A stretch of DNA of 64,000 nt, taken from Desulfotignum sp. (GTDB lineage: Bacteria; Desulfobacterota; Desulfobacteria; Desulfobacterales; Desulfobacteraceae). The stretch spans positions 22,253 to 86,252 of the forward strand of contig JAABSA010000015.1 of the NCBI GenBank assembly GCA_011390635.1, given 5' to 3'. A model generated the notes under the pieces. The model was given only the letters and a program-made list of their open reading frames with translations, was not told where the DNA came from and did not search any database. The position numbers and the translations under genes are program-made. Each line of letters starts with the position of its first letter. Positions within the stretch are counted from its first letter, which is position 1. Shown here piece by piece: positions 54,022 through 62,591 of this stretch.

Positions 54022-54417
54022 ATGATTATTTCCGTTAAAACCGGCAGCAGAACCCAGATGAAGGATATCACCGATCAGGTGCGGCAGGCGGTGACATCCT
54101 CAGGCATACAGAATGGCCTGGTGCATGTCTGCTCCCTGCATACCACAGGGGCGGTGACCATCAATGAAAACGCCGATCCTGCCGTACCAGTTGATATCCT
54201 GAATACCATCAACAAGATCGTTCCCTGGGATGACCGTTACAGGCATATGGAGGGCAATTCCGCCGCCCACATAAAGGTCAGCCTGTTCGGGCCGTCGGAG
54301 ATGGTGGCCCTGGAAAACGGGTCCCTGGTGCTGGGTACCTGGCAATCCATTTTTTTCTGTGAATTTGACGGCCCCAGGAACCGGAAGGTGAATGTCACCA
54401 TTCTGGCGGACAGGTAA
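54022..54417 (+). CDS. YjbQ family protein (UPF0047)
   Basis: 131 residues, the typical size. Conserved HTTGAVTINENADP near residue 40, DDRYRHMEGNSAAHIK near 73 and the C-terminal LGTWQSIFFCEFDGPRNRKV mark the family. Members form trimers with a His/Cys-lined pocket; a weak thiamine-phosphate synthase-like activity has been reported for the family, but the true role is unsettled. AAGGAGATAT precedes the ATG. Placed 27 bases after transketolase, a thiamine-dependent enzyme, which is suggestive but not proof. Confidence 0.9.
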   Translation: MIISVKTGSRTQMKDITDQVRQAVTSSGIQNGLVHVCSLHTTGAVTINENADPAVPVDILNTINKIVPWDDRYRHMEGNSAAHIKVSLFGPSEMVALENGSLVLGTWQSIFFCEFDGPRNRKVNVTILADR

Positions 54418-54431
54418 AAGGAAAACGCGGT

Positions 54432-54875
54432 ATGAAAGTGATATGGCTGCTCACCGCCCTGGTGGCCGGCATGATGGCCCCTGTCCAGGCCGGTTTCAAC
54501 GGAAAAATGGGCCGGGCCATCGGGGATCCGGTGTATGCGGCCCTGATTTCGTTTTTTGTGGGCACCCTGGGGCTGCTGGTTTACGGTTTTGCCCTGCGCA
54601 TGGATTTTACAGCGGTGCGCCATGCTGCCGGGATCGAATGGTGGGTGTGGCTGGCCGGTCTGCTCGGTGCGTTTTATGTCACTGCCGTGATTGTGCTCAC
54701 CCCCCGCCTGGGGGCGACCCTGACCTTCAGTCTCGTTGTGGCAGGCCAGCTGATCATGGCCGTGGCCCTGGACCATTTCGGGCTGTTAGGGGTACCGGTG
54801 CAGGCCATCTCCTGGCCCCGGATCCTGGGCATCGCCCTGGTCACGGCAGGGGTGGTGCTAATCAGAAAATTCTGA
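54432..54875 (+). CDS. DMT family transporter (DUF606/YdcZ type)
   Basis: 147 residues with five membrane helices, the half-size DMT form that works as a dimer. Signatures are AGMMAPVQAGFNGKMGRAIG at the N terminus and LGATLTFSLVVAGQLIMAVA in the second half. The substrate is unknown. It begins 14 bases after yjbQ with AAGGAAAA as ribosome binding site, so it belongs to the same transcript. Confidence 0.88.
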   Translation: MKVIWLLTALVAGMMAPVQAGFNGKMGRAIGDPVYAALISFFVGTLGLLVYGFALRMDFTAVRHAAGIEWWVWLAGLLGAFYVTAVIVLTPRLGATLTFSLVVAGQLIMAVALDHFGLLGVPVQAISWPRILGIALVTAGVVLIRKF

Positions 54876-54949
54876 AGAGGGCCTGAAAACTTACGAAAAA
54901 CACCAAAAAAGGGTATGGTAAGCGTTCTGAAAATTTGGAGAAAACGGTC

Positions 54950-55984
54950 ATGAGAAGCAAAAATATCATTCATACAGTCAGCTGCCATGCCGAAGGGGAA
55001 GTGGGGGATGTGATCGTTGGGGGGGTGGCCCCGCCGCCGGGGGATACCCTGTGGGAACAGTCCCGGTGGATTGCACAAGATCAGACTTTGCGAAACTTCA
55101 TGCTCAATGAACCCAGAGGCGGGGTATTCCGCCATGTGAACCTGCTGATTCCTTCAAAGCACCCTGATGCCCGGATGGGATTTATCATAATGGAGCCGGA
55201 AGATACACCGCCCATGTCCGGGTCCAATTCCATATGCGTTGCCACTGTGTTGCTGGAAGCCGGCATCCTGCCCATGCAGGAACCGGAAACCAGGCTCACC
55301 CTTGAGGCCCCGGGTGGACTGATTCAGGCAAGGGCTGCCTGCGAAAACGGCCGGGTCAAGGCCATGACCATCTATAATGTCCCCTCTTTTGTCCACCAGC
55401 TGGCAGTGCCTCTGGAAGTGCCGGGCCTGGGAACATTAACCGTTGATACCGCCTATGGCGGCGATTCCTTTGTGATCGTGGATGCAAAGGCGCTGGGGTT
55501 TGACGTGGTGCCGGATGAGGCCCGGGAGCTTGTGGAAACCGGCATCCGTATTACCAATGCCGCCAATGAGCAGCTGGGGTTTGTACACCCGCAAAATCCT
55601 GACTGGACCCATGTTTCCTTCTGCCAGCTGGCTGCACCCCTGAAAAAGGAAAACGGGAGATGGGTGGGAAAAAATACCGTGGCCATTCAGCCCGGCAAGC
55701 TGGACCGGTCCCCCACCGGTACCGGATGTTCAGCCCGCATGGCCGTGCTGGCCGCTAAAGGCCTTCTCAGGCCCGGGGATAAATACATCGGTGAGTCCAT
55801 CATCGGGTCCCGGTTTTTCTGCCGTCTGGAGGAGACCACATCAGTCGGAACGGTTGATGCCATAATCCCTTCCATCACGGGCCGGGCCTGGATCACCGGC
55901 ACCCACCAGCACATGCTGGATCCCCATGACCCATGGCCTGAAGGCTACAAGGTGGCTGATACCTGGCCAAAGATACAGACATAA
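54950..55984 (+). CDS. Proline racemase family protein (Ser/Cys active-site variant)
   Basis: 344 residues. The second catalytic position is Cys in [20 protein letters not shown] (about residue 257). The first, normally Cys in MCGH, reads PPMSGSNS, so Ser replaces Cys. Within the family Cys/Cys enzymes are proline racemases or hydroxyproline epimerases, Thr/Cys are trans-3-hydroxyproline dehydratases, and Ser/Cys enzymes have been assigned epimerase and/or dehydratase activity. A true proline racemase is therefore less likely. [14 protein letters not shown] is the middle signature. Start at 54950 (ATG) with TTGGAG upstream; an in-frame TTG 15 bases earlier overlaps that site. It converges with the MCE-domain lipoprotein gene, 5 bases between the stops. 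Confidence 0.87.
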   Translation: MRSKNIIHTVSCHAEGEVGDVIVGGVAPPPGDTLWEQSRWIAQDQTLRNFMLNEPRGGVFRHVNLLIPSKHPDARMGFIIMEPEDTPPMSGSNSICVATVLLEAGILPMQEPETRLTLEAPGGLIQARAACENGRVKAMTIYNVPSFVHQLAVPLEVPGLGTLTVDTAYGGDSFVIVDAKALGFDVVPDEARELVETGIRITNAANEQLGFVHPQNPDWTHVSFCQLAAPLKKENGRWVGKNTVAIQPGKLDRSPTGTGCSARMAVLAAKGLLRPGDKYIGESIIGSRFFCRLEETTSVGTVDAIIPSITGRAWITGTHQHMLDPHDPWPEGYKVADTWPKIQT

Positions 55985-55989
55985 CCAGG

Positions 55990-56688
55990 TTAAATATCCT
56001 GGAGCCTGCCAAAATCCTTTTCCAGGGATTTTGCCTTGTCCTCCTGGCCCTGCTGTTTGAGTTTGTCCGAAAGGGCCTTGAGTTTTTCTTCCAGCAGGGG
56101 AAGAATCTCTTTTTTCAGGGTGTCTCCCATTTTCTGGCCGGAGGTTTTCAATTGTTGTTCCATCTCCGCCATGGCATCTTTCAAGGCCTGGTATTCTTCT
56201 GTTTCCGGGACTGTTTCAATCTTTTTCATCAGATCAGCCATGCTTTTTTCCATGGTCTGCCAGAACTCTTCCAGGGAGGTGGCTGCCGCAGCAACCGGCG
56301 TTTTTGTGCTGCCTGCGACGATGGCATCATTGGCAATTTTTTTGCCGCCGGGTTGGGATTGTTCTATGAAAACCGCTTTTGCGCCTGTATCTCCCGGTGC
56401 CTTGCCGATGAAAAACCGGGAGTGTTCCGTGGCGAAGTCTGAAAGGGTTTCAGGGATTTGTACCGAAACCAGAAAGACCGCATCTTTTGTATAGGTGATA
56501 TCTTTCACCTGCCCCACCTTTGTGTTCTCATATATTACAGGATCACCCTGCTTCAATCCGTTCACCTGGTCAAAGGAGATGGAAAATTGGGCCGGGGTAC
56601 ACCCGGTTATCAGGCTAGTGGACAGCGCCACAACCAGTAAGGGGAAAAAAAGGCGGTATCTATATTTTTTCATTGTTTTTACAGGCAT
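55990..56688 (-). CDS. MlaD/MCE-domain lipoprotein
   Basis: 232 residues. Lipoprotein signal with lipobox LITGC (Cys about residue 30). One MCE/MlaD-like strand-rich segment (about 38-110: VNGLKQGDPVIYENTKVGQV, then KDITYTKDAVFLVSVQIPE) is followed by a long charged coiled coil (about 135-230). MlaD-like proteins bind lipids for transport across the periplasm; no MlaE/F permease or ATPase is adjacent, so this is an orphan. The start overlaps the DUF1178 stop (TGATG), which favours Met at 56688 over the Met five codons on. Confidence 0.75.
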   Translation of the reverse strand: MPVKTMKKYRYRLFFPLLVVALSTSLITGCTPAQFSISFDQVNGLKQGDPVIYENTKVGQVKDITYTKDAVFLVSVQIPETLSDFATEHSRFFIGKAPGDTGAKAVFIEQSQPGGKKIANDAIVAGSTKTPVAAAATSLEEFWQTMEKSMADLMKKIETVPETEEYQALKDAMAEMEQQLKTSGQKMGDTLKKEILPLLEEKLKALSDKLKQQGQEDKAKSLEKDFGRLQDI

Positions 56689-57128
56689 CAGTTAAGGTCC
56701 TCGTTGTCTTTTTTGGTAATGGGAACCTTGAATACAGGCACCCCTTCCTTGTGGAGAATTTTTTCTTCTTCCTGGGTGGTTGTTCCCCGGATACTACGGT
56801 ATTCAGAAGCCCCATAATGCATTTTCAAGGCTTCTTTTGTAAAGGATGGTCCCACATCTTCAAAATTTTTTTCCACAAACCGGGTCACCCGTTCCGTAAG
56901 TTCTGCCATGGCTTCCTGACTGGCTTGCAGGGCCTGCCGGGCCTGGGTACCGGGGCCGGATCCGGATGTCCTGATGGCAATGGGGTGAAGTTTCTGCACC
57001 ACGGAACTGGTGTCACAGACAGGGCATTGGAGGATACCCTGCACCTGTTGATTTTCCAGGTCCTGTTTGTCCTGAAACCAGCCTTCAAAGGCATGGCCGT
57101 TTACACACTCCAGGTCAAATACGATCAT
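56688..57128 (-). CDS. DUF1178 family protein
   Basis: 146 residues, the family's usual size. The N terminus MIVFDLECVNGHAFEGWF and the two-residue-spaced CPVC near 42 recall a zinc-ribbon-like FmdB/rubredoxin-type start, though only three of four Cys are obvious. Middle AELTERVTRFVEKNFEDVGP and C-terminal GVPVFKVPITKKDNEDLN are typical of DUF1178. Function unknown. It overlaps the MCE lipoprotein gene by one base. Upstream (57142-57163) CGTGTAACGT is repeated twice in tandem. Confidence 0.88.
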   Translation of the reverse strand: MIVFDLECVNGHAFEGWFQDKQDLENQQVQGILQCPVCDTSSVVQKLHPIAIRTSGSGPGTQARQALQASQEAMAELTERVTRFVEKNFEDVGPSFTKEALKMHYGASEYRSIRGTTTQEEEKILHKEGVPVFKVPITKKDNEDLN

Positions 57129-57185
57129 TCCGGGTCATTTCCTTTTTCGTGTAACGTCGTGTAACGTGATGATCACGACTGACCG

Positions 57186-58547
57186 TTAAACTATATCTGA
57201 AACCAACTGGTTTTTCAATTGGGAAATACGCTGTCGTTCCTCTTTGGATCGGACACAGGGGAACAGACTGTTGTTGGTAAAAACCGGGTGGCTGGTGATA
57301 TCAAACCGGGCAGCAGAGACTGCGGTTTCCCACATGGGGGTATGGGGAATGGGGGTGTAATAGGCCAGCACCGGCAGGATACCGGCCTTTTTAACAAAGG
57401 CCATGGAAGCGGCCACATCATCCAGGTTCTGGTCCGGCAGGCCGCACAAAAGGTAGGCCCCTATCTGGGTGGCCTTAAATCCTGCGGCTTTCAGGGCAGA
57501 AACCGCCCTGAAAAATTCTTCCGACCGGACCTTTATGTCATGGCGCCGGTCTTTTGAAAAGGCAGCGGTTTCAAGTCCCAGACGGATGGTTTTAAATCCG
57601 GATCTGAACATGAGATCAGCTGCCCGGGGGGTGATTTCCCGGATATGCAGGGCATTGGGGGTGTGGAAAAACAGATCCAGGTCGGCACCAATGATTTTTT
57701 CCATCAATGGGTAGGCATAGTCCGGTCCGTTCACCAGCAGGGCATCATCGTAAAATGCAACATTTTTTACCCCGAAATGGTGGTGCCAGTGGCTGATTTC
57801 CGCAAACACCTGTTCCGGGGATCGGCGGGCCATCCGGGGCTCCAGAAAAGAGGTGGCGCAATAGTCGCAGGAAAACGGGCATCCCCTGGCGGTCAGTATG
57901 GGTGCGTAGGCCAGACAAGAGCACAGATCCAGGGCTGGAAAAGGCGAATTATCCTGCCATTTGGACCCAAGGTGAAGATCATGTCCGGTGAATTTTTTGA
58001 CAAGGCTTTCAAGGGCAGGCTCCGCCTGGCCGGCAATTACCTGATGGGCGCCGGAGTGGGTTTTTGCATGGGTGGTGCACAGGCTGCCATATTTACCCCC
58101 CAGAACTACGGGGACATCGGGAAATACCGATCGGAGAACAGATATGGTTTCCGTCACCCCGCTGGCCCAATAGGTCATCAGGGACGTGACCAGGATCAGG
58201 TCCGGTCTGTCCATGGTTTCCAGATCATTTTTGAACCACTCCGGAACAATGCCATACCGGTAAAAATTTTTGGAAATAAACGGCAGGGGATGTTCCAGCG
58301 GAGGCAGGACATCAGCCAGGCTGATGGAGGTTTTTCTGAAAGGCCCCCGGCCGTCCCAGGCGGTTTTTACCGGCTGGTTTTCTTTTGGGTGGAACCGGTC
58401 CAGGCAGTCGACAAAACTTACCCTTACACCGGCATTCCGCAGTACGGCGGCTATGCCCAGCAGTCCCAGGGGCTTCAACCAGAAGTCAAAGGCGGCAAAA
58501 TCATGGATCCAGGGATTCACGCACAGCACATGGGGCAGGTCTTTCAT
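57186..58547 (-). CDS. B12-binding-type radical SAM protein
   Basis: 453 residues. The N-terminal ~130 residues look like the cobalamin-binding/methyltransferase-associated domain of COG1032 proteins (VLCVNPWIHDFAAFDFWLKP, GLLGIAAVLRNAGVRVSFVD), although the DxHxxG motif of tight B12 binding is not seen. The radical SAM motif is GCPFSCDYCATSF (about 227). Later IRLGLETAAFSKDRR and ALKAAGFKATQIGAYLLCG belong to the barrel. Start at 58547 (ATG) is chosen over an upstream TTG. It follows the AhbB gene by 10 bases, so a link to tetrapyrrole chemistry is possible, but the sequence is unlike AhbC or AhbD. Confidence 0.85.
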   Translation of the reverse strand: MKDLPHVLCVNPWIHDFAAFDFWLKPLGLLGIAAVLRNAGVRVSFVDCLDRFHPKENQPVKTAWDGRGPFRKTSISLADVLPPLEHPLPFISKNFYRYGIVPEWFKNDLETMDRPDLILVTSLMTYWASGVTETISVLRSVFPDVPVVLGGKYGSLCTTHAKTHSGAHQVIAGQAEPALESLVKKFTGHDLHLGSKWQDNSPFPALDLCSCLAYAPILTARGCPFSCDYCATSFLEPRMARRSPEQVFAEISHWHHHFGVKNVAFYDDALLVNGPDYAYPLMEKIIGADLDLFFHTPNALHIREITPRAADLMFRSGFKTIRLGLETAAFSKDRRHDIKVRSEEFFRAVSALKAAGFKATQIGAYLLCGLPDQNLDDVAASMAFVKKAGILPVLAYYTPIPHTPMWETAVSAARFDITSHPVFTNNSLFPCVRSKEERQRISQLKNQLVSDIV

Positions 58548-58557
58548 GGGACGGGGT

Positions 58558-59028
58558 TCAGTCTTCAAAATACTTCATGGAGGTCTTTTTCAGCTCTTTT
58601 TTGGAAAAAAGCAGGGTGTAGTTGTCCTCTCCCACGGTGTTGGCAATCTTTTCAACCAGGGCCCGGCACTGGGCTTCATCTGCGGCATGGACCATGGTGT
58701 ACAGGTTGTATTTCCAGCCGGGTGCCGGGTCTCTTCTGTAGCAATGGGTGATTTCATCAAACCCGGCCATGGTGGTGCCCACCGTTTCCACCCGGCTTTC
58801 ATCAACCTTCCATGCCACCATGGCATTGGCCTTGAATCCGGATTTCTGGTGTTTCAAGGTGGCCCCGAATCTGCGGATAATGCCCCTCTGGTTAAGGTCG
58901 GTCAGTATTTCCAGAAACCTTTCCTCGGTGATACCGATTTTTTGCGCCATTTGCTGAAAAGGTCTTTGGACCACCGGAATATCTGTCTGGAGAAGGGTGA
59001 TGACTTTTTTTTCTATATCAGTTATCAT
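58558..59028 (-). CDS. ahbB: Siroheme decarboxylase subunit (AhbB-like, Lrp/AsnC fold)
   Basis: 156 residues. An N-terminal helix-turn-helix-like part (about 1-55) and an AsnC-type domain. RRFGATLKHQKSGFKANAMV, ITHCYRRDPAPGWKYNLYTM and the C terminus FSKKELKKTSMKYF are the hallmarks of the AhbA/AhbB/NirD-like siroheme decarboxylases. It should convert siroheme to didecarboxysiroheme in the alternative haem route of sulfate reducers and archaea. The partner AhbA and the radical SAM enzymes AhbC/D are not recognised here. Co-directional with the B12-type radical SAM gene. Confidence 0.88.
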   Translation of the reverse strand: MITDIEKKVITLLQTDIPVVQRPFQQMAQKIGITEERFLEILTDLNQRGIIRRFGATLKHQKSGFKANAMVAWKVDESRVETVGTTMAGFDEITHCYRRDPAPGWKYNLYTMVHAADEAQCRALVEKIANTVGEDNYTLLFSKKELKKTSMKYFED

Positions 59029-59135
59029 GGGTTTCCAAAGGGTTTGTGATGTACCTGTTTTTTTTTATCGTGCGCTGTCACAGCTTGGATTGATATCCTA
59101 ATTTTATCATAATCGCATCTTCAGGGCAACACGGT

Positions 59136-60248
59136 TCATTTTGTTGTAAACTTGTCGGAAAACAACGCCTTTATGCCTTTTTCCGATGCATCACACATTC
59201 CCCGTTCCGTGATAAATCCGGTTACCAGGCGGGCCGGGGTAACATCAAAGGCATGGTTGGCTGCCGGACTCTTCAGCGGCGGCACCAGCACCTGTGTGAT
59301 TTTACCCTTGCACCATCCCTGGATATACCGGATCTCATCCTGGTCCCGTTCTTCAATGGGAATATCAGCGATGCCGTCGGTGATGGACCAGTCAAAGGTG
59401 GAGGAAGGCAGGGCCACATAAAACGGGATGTTGTTGTCTTTTGCAGCCAAGGCCTTGAGATAGGTGCCGATTTTATTGGCCACATCCCCGGCCCTGGTTG
59501 TGCGGTCCGTGCCCACAATCACCAGGTCCACCAGGTTGTGCTGCATCAGATGGCCCCCGGCATTGTCGGTTATCACGGTGTGGGCTATGCCGTGTTTGCC
59601 CAGTTCCCAGGCGGTGAGGCGGGCACCCTGGTTCAGGGGCCTGGTTTCATCCACCCATACATGGACATTTATGCCGGCATCAAAGGCCGCGTAAATTGGG
59701 GCGGTGGCAGTGCCGTATTCAATGCAGGCCAGCCATCCGGCATTGCAGTGGGTAAGGATGTTCACCGGCTGTCCGTTTTTTTGTACGGCAATGTCGGAGA
59801 TCAGCTCCAGGCCAAACTCCCCGATCTTTCTGCAGTTGACTGCTTCTTCTTCCGCCACTGCCAGGGCCTGGTCCAGGGCTGCCTGGATCCGTGCATCCCC
59901 GGCCGAAGCTTTGCTTACTGCTGTCTGGACACGGTCCACCCCCCAGCACAGGTTGGTGGCTGTGGGCCGGGCGCTTCTGAGGCGGTCGCACTGGCCGGAG
60001 AGCCAAAGGTCATCTTCCGGGCGGCTGTTATTTTCCTTCAGGGCCACATATACCCCGAACGCACCGGTGGCACCGATAAGGGGCGCGCCCCGCACCACCA
60101 TCTCTTTGATGGCATGGATCACCGCATCCACAGTGGGTAAATCTTTGATGATCATCTGGTGGGGCAGAAACCGCTGGTCAATGACCTGTACGGTCCGGGT
60201 GTCCCGGTTAAACCAGATGGGCCGCATGTTTTTGCCGTCAACTTTCAT
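59136..60248 (-). CDS. mtnA: S-methyl-5-thioribose-1-phosphate isomerase
   Basis: 370 residues, slightly over the usual 340-360. The MtnA/eIF2B-like fold shows RGAPLIGATGAFGVYVAL, ILTHCNAGWLACIEYGTATA (with catalytic Cys in THCNAG), VDETRPLNQGARLTAWEL and DNAGGHLMQ plus VGTDRTTRAGDVANKIGT with the catalytic Asp. It isomerises methylthioribose-1-phosphate to the ribulose form in methionine salvage. The start at 60248 gives MKVDGKNMRPIWFN, the family N terminus; an in-frame GTG lies 24 bases upstream. No other salvage gene is adjacent. Confidence 0.95.
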   Translation of the reverse strand: MKVDGKNMRPIWFNRDTRTVQVIDQRFLPHQMIIKDLPTVDAVIHAIKEMVVRGAPLIGATGAFGVYVALKENNSRPEDDLWLSGQCDRLRSARPTATNLCWGVDRVQTAVSKASAGDARIQAALDQALAVAEEEAVNCRKIGEFGLELISDIAVQKNGQPVNILTHCNAGWLACIEYGTATAPIYAAFDAGINVHVWVDETRPLNQGARLTAWELGKHGIAHTVITDNAGGHLMQHNLVDLVIVGTDRTTRAGDVANKIGTYLKALAAKDNNIPFYVALPSSTFDWSITDGIADIPIEERDQDEIRYIQGWCKGKITQVLVPPLKSPAANHAFDVTPARLVTGFITERGMCDASEKGIKALFSDKFTTK

Positions 60249-60349
60249 GGTCTGTTCTTCTCCAAGACGCACCTGCCGGGGAAATGTCCGGCACCAAACT
60301 GATCAGCAACTCAAATGAGTTACCTAAAAGGATACAGGTGCATTTGTGT

Positions 60350-61003
60350 TTAAAAATGTTTGATGAACTGGTCTGCTTCAGCAATGGCAGCATTCATGTC
60401 CCGGATCAGGGCATTCACATCGGTTTCAATGGACACAGCTTCCTTTCCCAGGGCCCCCACTGCCCGGGCATTGAGGTTATGCTTGAGGAACAGGACGGTG
60501 TCCCTGAGTTTGGCAAGCACCGGGGCCATGGCCCGGGCAGAGCGGTCCATGGCGGTTTCAAGATTCTGAAACCGTGCCCTGGTCTCAAACAGCGATTTTC
60601 GGCTGGTCTTCTTCAGCCCGGGTTCCTGGATTTCCTGGATCTCAGCTGCCCATTCTGCAAACAGGTCTTTTGCCACAGACTTGGCCTGTGCAATGCGGCT
60701 TTCGATCTGGTCGGCCCTGGATTTGCAGTCATCATAACTGGACTTGATCCTGTTGTAGACGGTTTCCAGCTCACCCCCGTCAAAGGCATACAGCTCCTGT
60801 ATCCTTGTCAGCGCATCAGTGAACTCTTCTTTGGCCTTTGTCTGGCTGTCTTTGACATCTTCAACATTATCAGCCAGCAGATGGCGTTTCTCTTTGCCCA
60901 GTTTTTCCATGGCAGCATAATAGGTTTTGCTGCAGCCTGCGGACAGCACAACCAGGACAAGAAAAACACCCCATGCCGGAAACAGTGTCTGTGATTTTAC
61001 CAT
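60350..61003 (-). CDS. DUF2959 family lipoprotein
   Basis: 217 residues. Lipoprotein signal with lipobox LSAGC (Cys about residue 24), followed by an almost fully helical protein with coiled-coil character: YYAAMEKLGKEKRHLLADNV, ALTRIQELYAFDGGELETVY, FETRARFQNLETAMDRSARA and VLAKLRDTVLFLKHNLNARA are the family signature. Function unknown; probably periplasmic face of the outer membrane. The start at 61003 is fixed by AGAGGG; an in-frame ATG 51 bases upstream has no ribosome binding site. Confidence 0.88.
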   Translation of the reverse strand: MVKSQTLFPAWGVFLVLVVLSAGCSKTYYAAMEKLGKEKRHLLADNVEDVKDSQTKAKEEFTDALTRIQELYAFDGGELETVYNRIKSSYDDCKSRADQIESRIAQAKSVAKDLFAEWAAEIQEIQEPGLKKTSRKSLFETRARFQNLETAMDRSARAMAPVLAKLRDTVLFLKHNLNARAVGALGKEAVSIETDVNALIRDMNAAIAEADQFIKHF

Positions 61004-61180
61004 GAAGCCCTCTTTGGAAATTGTGCATGTTATGCAAAGTATAATAACCTGCACAGGCTATATTGATAGCAGATCAAAATCAAGTATTTTATACCCGGCC
61101 CCAAGGCAATCAGGATAATCGCATGTAGATGCAACGTCATATAAATTGACATATCCACATGACCTGCATGAAAAGCGTGT

Positions 61181-61209
61181 TTGACAAAAAATTTTCCGGG
61201 TGCTAATTT
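61181..61209 (+). promoter_or_regulatory. Sigma-70-like promoter for the DUF169 gene
   Basis: A perfect TTGACA (61181-61186), a 17-base spacer and TAATTT (61204-61209), leaving about 60 bases of leader before the ATG at 61273. Confidence 0.5.
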
Positions 61210-61272
61210 TTCAGGTATGGAAATAACAGGTTTCTCTGAACTGCAGGGGCTGCGATTATTACAGGAGGCTGT

Positions 61273-62115
61273 ATGGACCATACCATTATTCAAGTATTGC
61301 CGAAATTTCTGGAAATTCTGGGTCTGGATGAGGACCCCATGGGGCTGTACTTTACCCATGAAAAACCGGAGGCCGGTTACACGCCTGATCCCATGGACCT
61401 GCCCACCCGTGAAAAAGAACAGGCAGATGCGGTGGACTGGGCCGAAATTTTTGCCGGATTTTCCTGTGTCATGGGCAAAATATGGCTGGCCAGAAAAAAG
61501 AGATCTGCGGCCTGGTTCTCAGCGCGCCATTTTGGATGCCCTGGTGCTGCATTCTGGCTGGGATTCAACAAACCCCAGGTGAACACCATCATTCATTATG
61601 TGTCTTCCGGTATCCCGGATCGGATGCAGGGGGAGTTTTACTGTGATTCACCCCGGAATCTGGAAAAAATGTTCAACCATGTGGATCCGGAGCCGGCACC
61701 GGCTCCCTATTGCGTGTTCAAGCCCTTAAGCCTTTTTGAACCCGATGAGATCCCCCTGCAGGTCTGTTTTTTTGCCAGGCCTGAATCCATGTGCGGCCTG
61801 CATCAGCTGGCCACATTTGTCACCAACGATCCGGAAGTGGTGGCCTCACCCTGGAGTGCGGCCTGCGGCAGCCTGGCAGCATGGCCGTTCCACTACCTTG
61901 CAAAAGGTGAACAGCGGGCCGTGGTTGGGGGATGGGACCCATCCGCCAGAAAATTTTTTAAAACCGATGAACTGTCCTTTACAGTCCCCTGGGATCTTTT
62001 CTGCCAGATGCTGGAACAGTACCAGGAATCATTTTTAAAAACCAGTACCTGGCAGAATGTGCATAAAAAAATCAATAAAAGCAAAAAAGCCTGGAATGAA
62101 TTACCGCCCGAATAA
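61273..62115 (+). CDS. DUF169 family protein
   Basis: 280 residues. Recognised by the spread of short conserved pieces: DEDPMGLYFTHEKP near the N terminus, the FSCVMGKIWLARKKRSAAWF segment, GCPGAAFWLGF with a conserved Cys, YCVFKPLSLFE and FSAACGSLAAWPF-like ASPWSAACGS. DUF169 members are soluble, frequent in anaerobes and archaea, and have no settled function; conserved Cys residues suggest metal or redox chemistry (inference). AGGAGG precedes the ATG. The yccF-like gene follows after 9 bases. Confidence 0.87.
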   Translation: MDHTIIQVLPKFLEILGLDEDPMGLYFTHEKPEAGYTPDPMDLPTREKEQADAVDWAEIFAGFSCVMGKIWLARKKRSAAWFSARHFGCPGAAFWLGFNKPQVNTIIHYVSSGIPDRMQGEFYCDSPRNLEKMFNHVDPEPAPAPYCVFKPLSLFEPDEIPLQVCFFARPESMCGLHQLATFVTNDPEVVASPWSAACGSLAAWPFHYLAKGEQRAVVGGWDPSARKFFKTDELSFTVPWDLFCQMLEQYQESFLKTSTWQNVHKKINKSKKAWNELPPE

Positions 62116-62124
62116 GGAGCCTTC

Positions 62125-62511
62125 ATGGCATTACTACTGAATATTTTATGGTTTATTTTTGGGGGTGGCTTCGTTGCCTGGCTGTTGTGGATCCTTACCG
62201 GGGGTCTGCTTTTTATTACGGTTGTGGGCATTCCCTTTGGCTGGGCCGCCTTCAGGATAGCAGGATTTGCCGCGTTCCCCTTTGGCAAGGACTTGGTGGA
62301 TGCCCGTGTGGTGGGTGAAGAGCGGGTGGCGGGCACCGGGCTTGCCAATTTTCTGTGGATCATCCTGGCCGGCATCTGGCTGGCCATATCCCATATCCTG
62401 GCCGGCGCAAGCCTTTGTCTGACAATTATCGGCATTCCCTTCGGATTTGCCCATTTCAGGCTGGCCATGGTCTGTTTCGCTCCCCTGGGAAAACGGGTGG
62501 TGTATCATTGA
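62125..62511 (+). CDS. yccF: YccF family inner-membrane protein (DUF307)
   Basis: 128 residues, normal for the family. Two duplicated halves each have a hydrophobic segment followed by the motif GIPFGWAAFRIAGFAAFPFG / GIPFGFAHFRLAMVCFAPLG; four membrane segments in all. The function is not established. AAGGAG precedes the ATG. It lies directly behind the DUF169 gene, probably in one transcript. Confidence 0.93.
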   Translation: MALLLNILWFIFGGGFVAWLLWILTGGLLFITVVGIPFGWAAFRIAGFAAFPFGKDLVDARVVGEERVAGTGLANFLWIILAGIWLAISHILAGASLCLTIIGIPFGFAHFRLAMVCFAPLGKRVVYH

Positions 62512-62591
62512 AAAAAAATTGGCTGCAAACTGAAAACAGGCGGTTTGGTTGCATTCTGACCGTCACATTCAGCCTTATGGAGTAGATACTT

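Noticed and set aside
57186..58547. AhbC or AhbD haem-pathway enzyme
   Set aside because: The N-terminal B12-type domain and overall length differ from AhbC/AhbD; only the neighbouring AhbB suggested it.
57645..58751. 368-codon plus-strand frame opposite the radical SAM gene
   Set aside because: Antisense shadow; the minus strand carries the radical SAM motif and AhbB signature.
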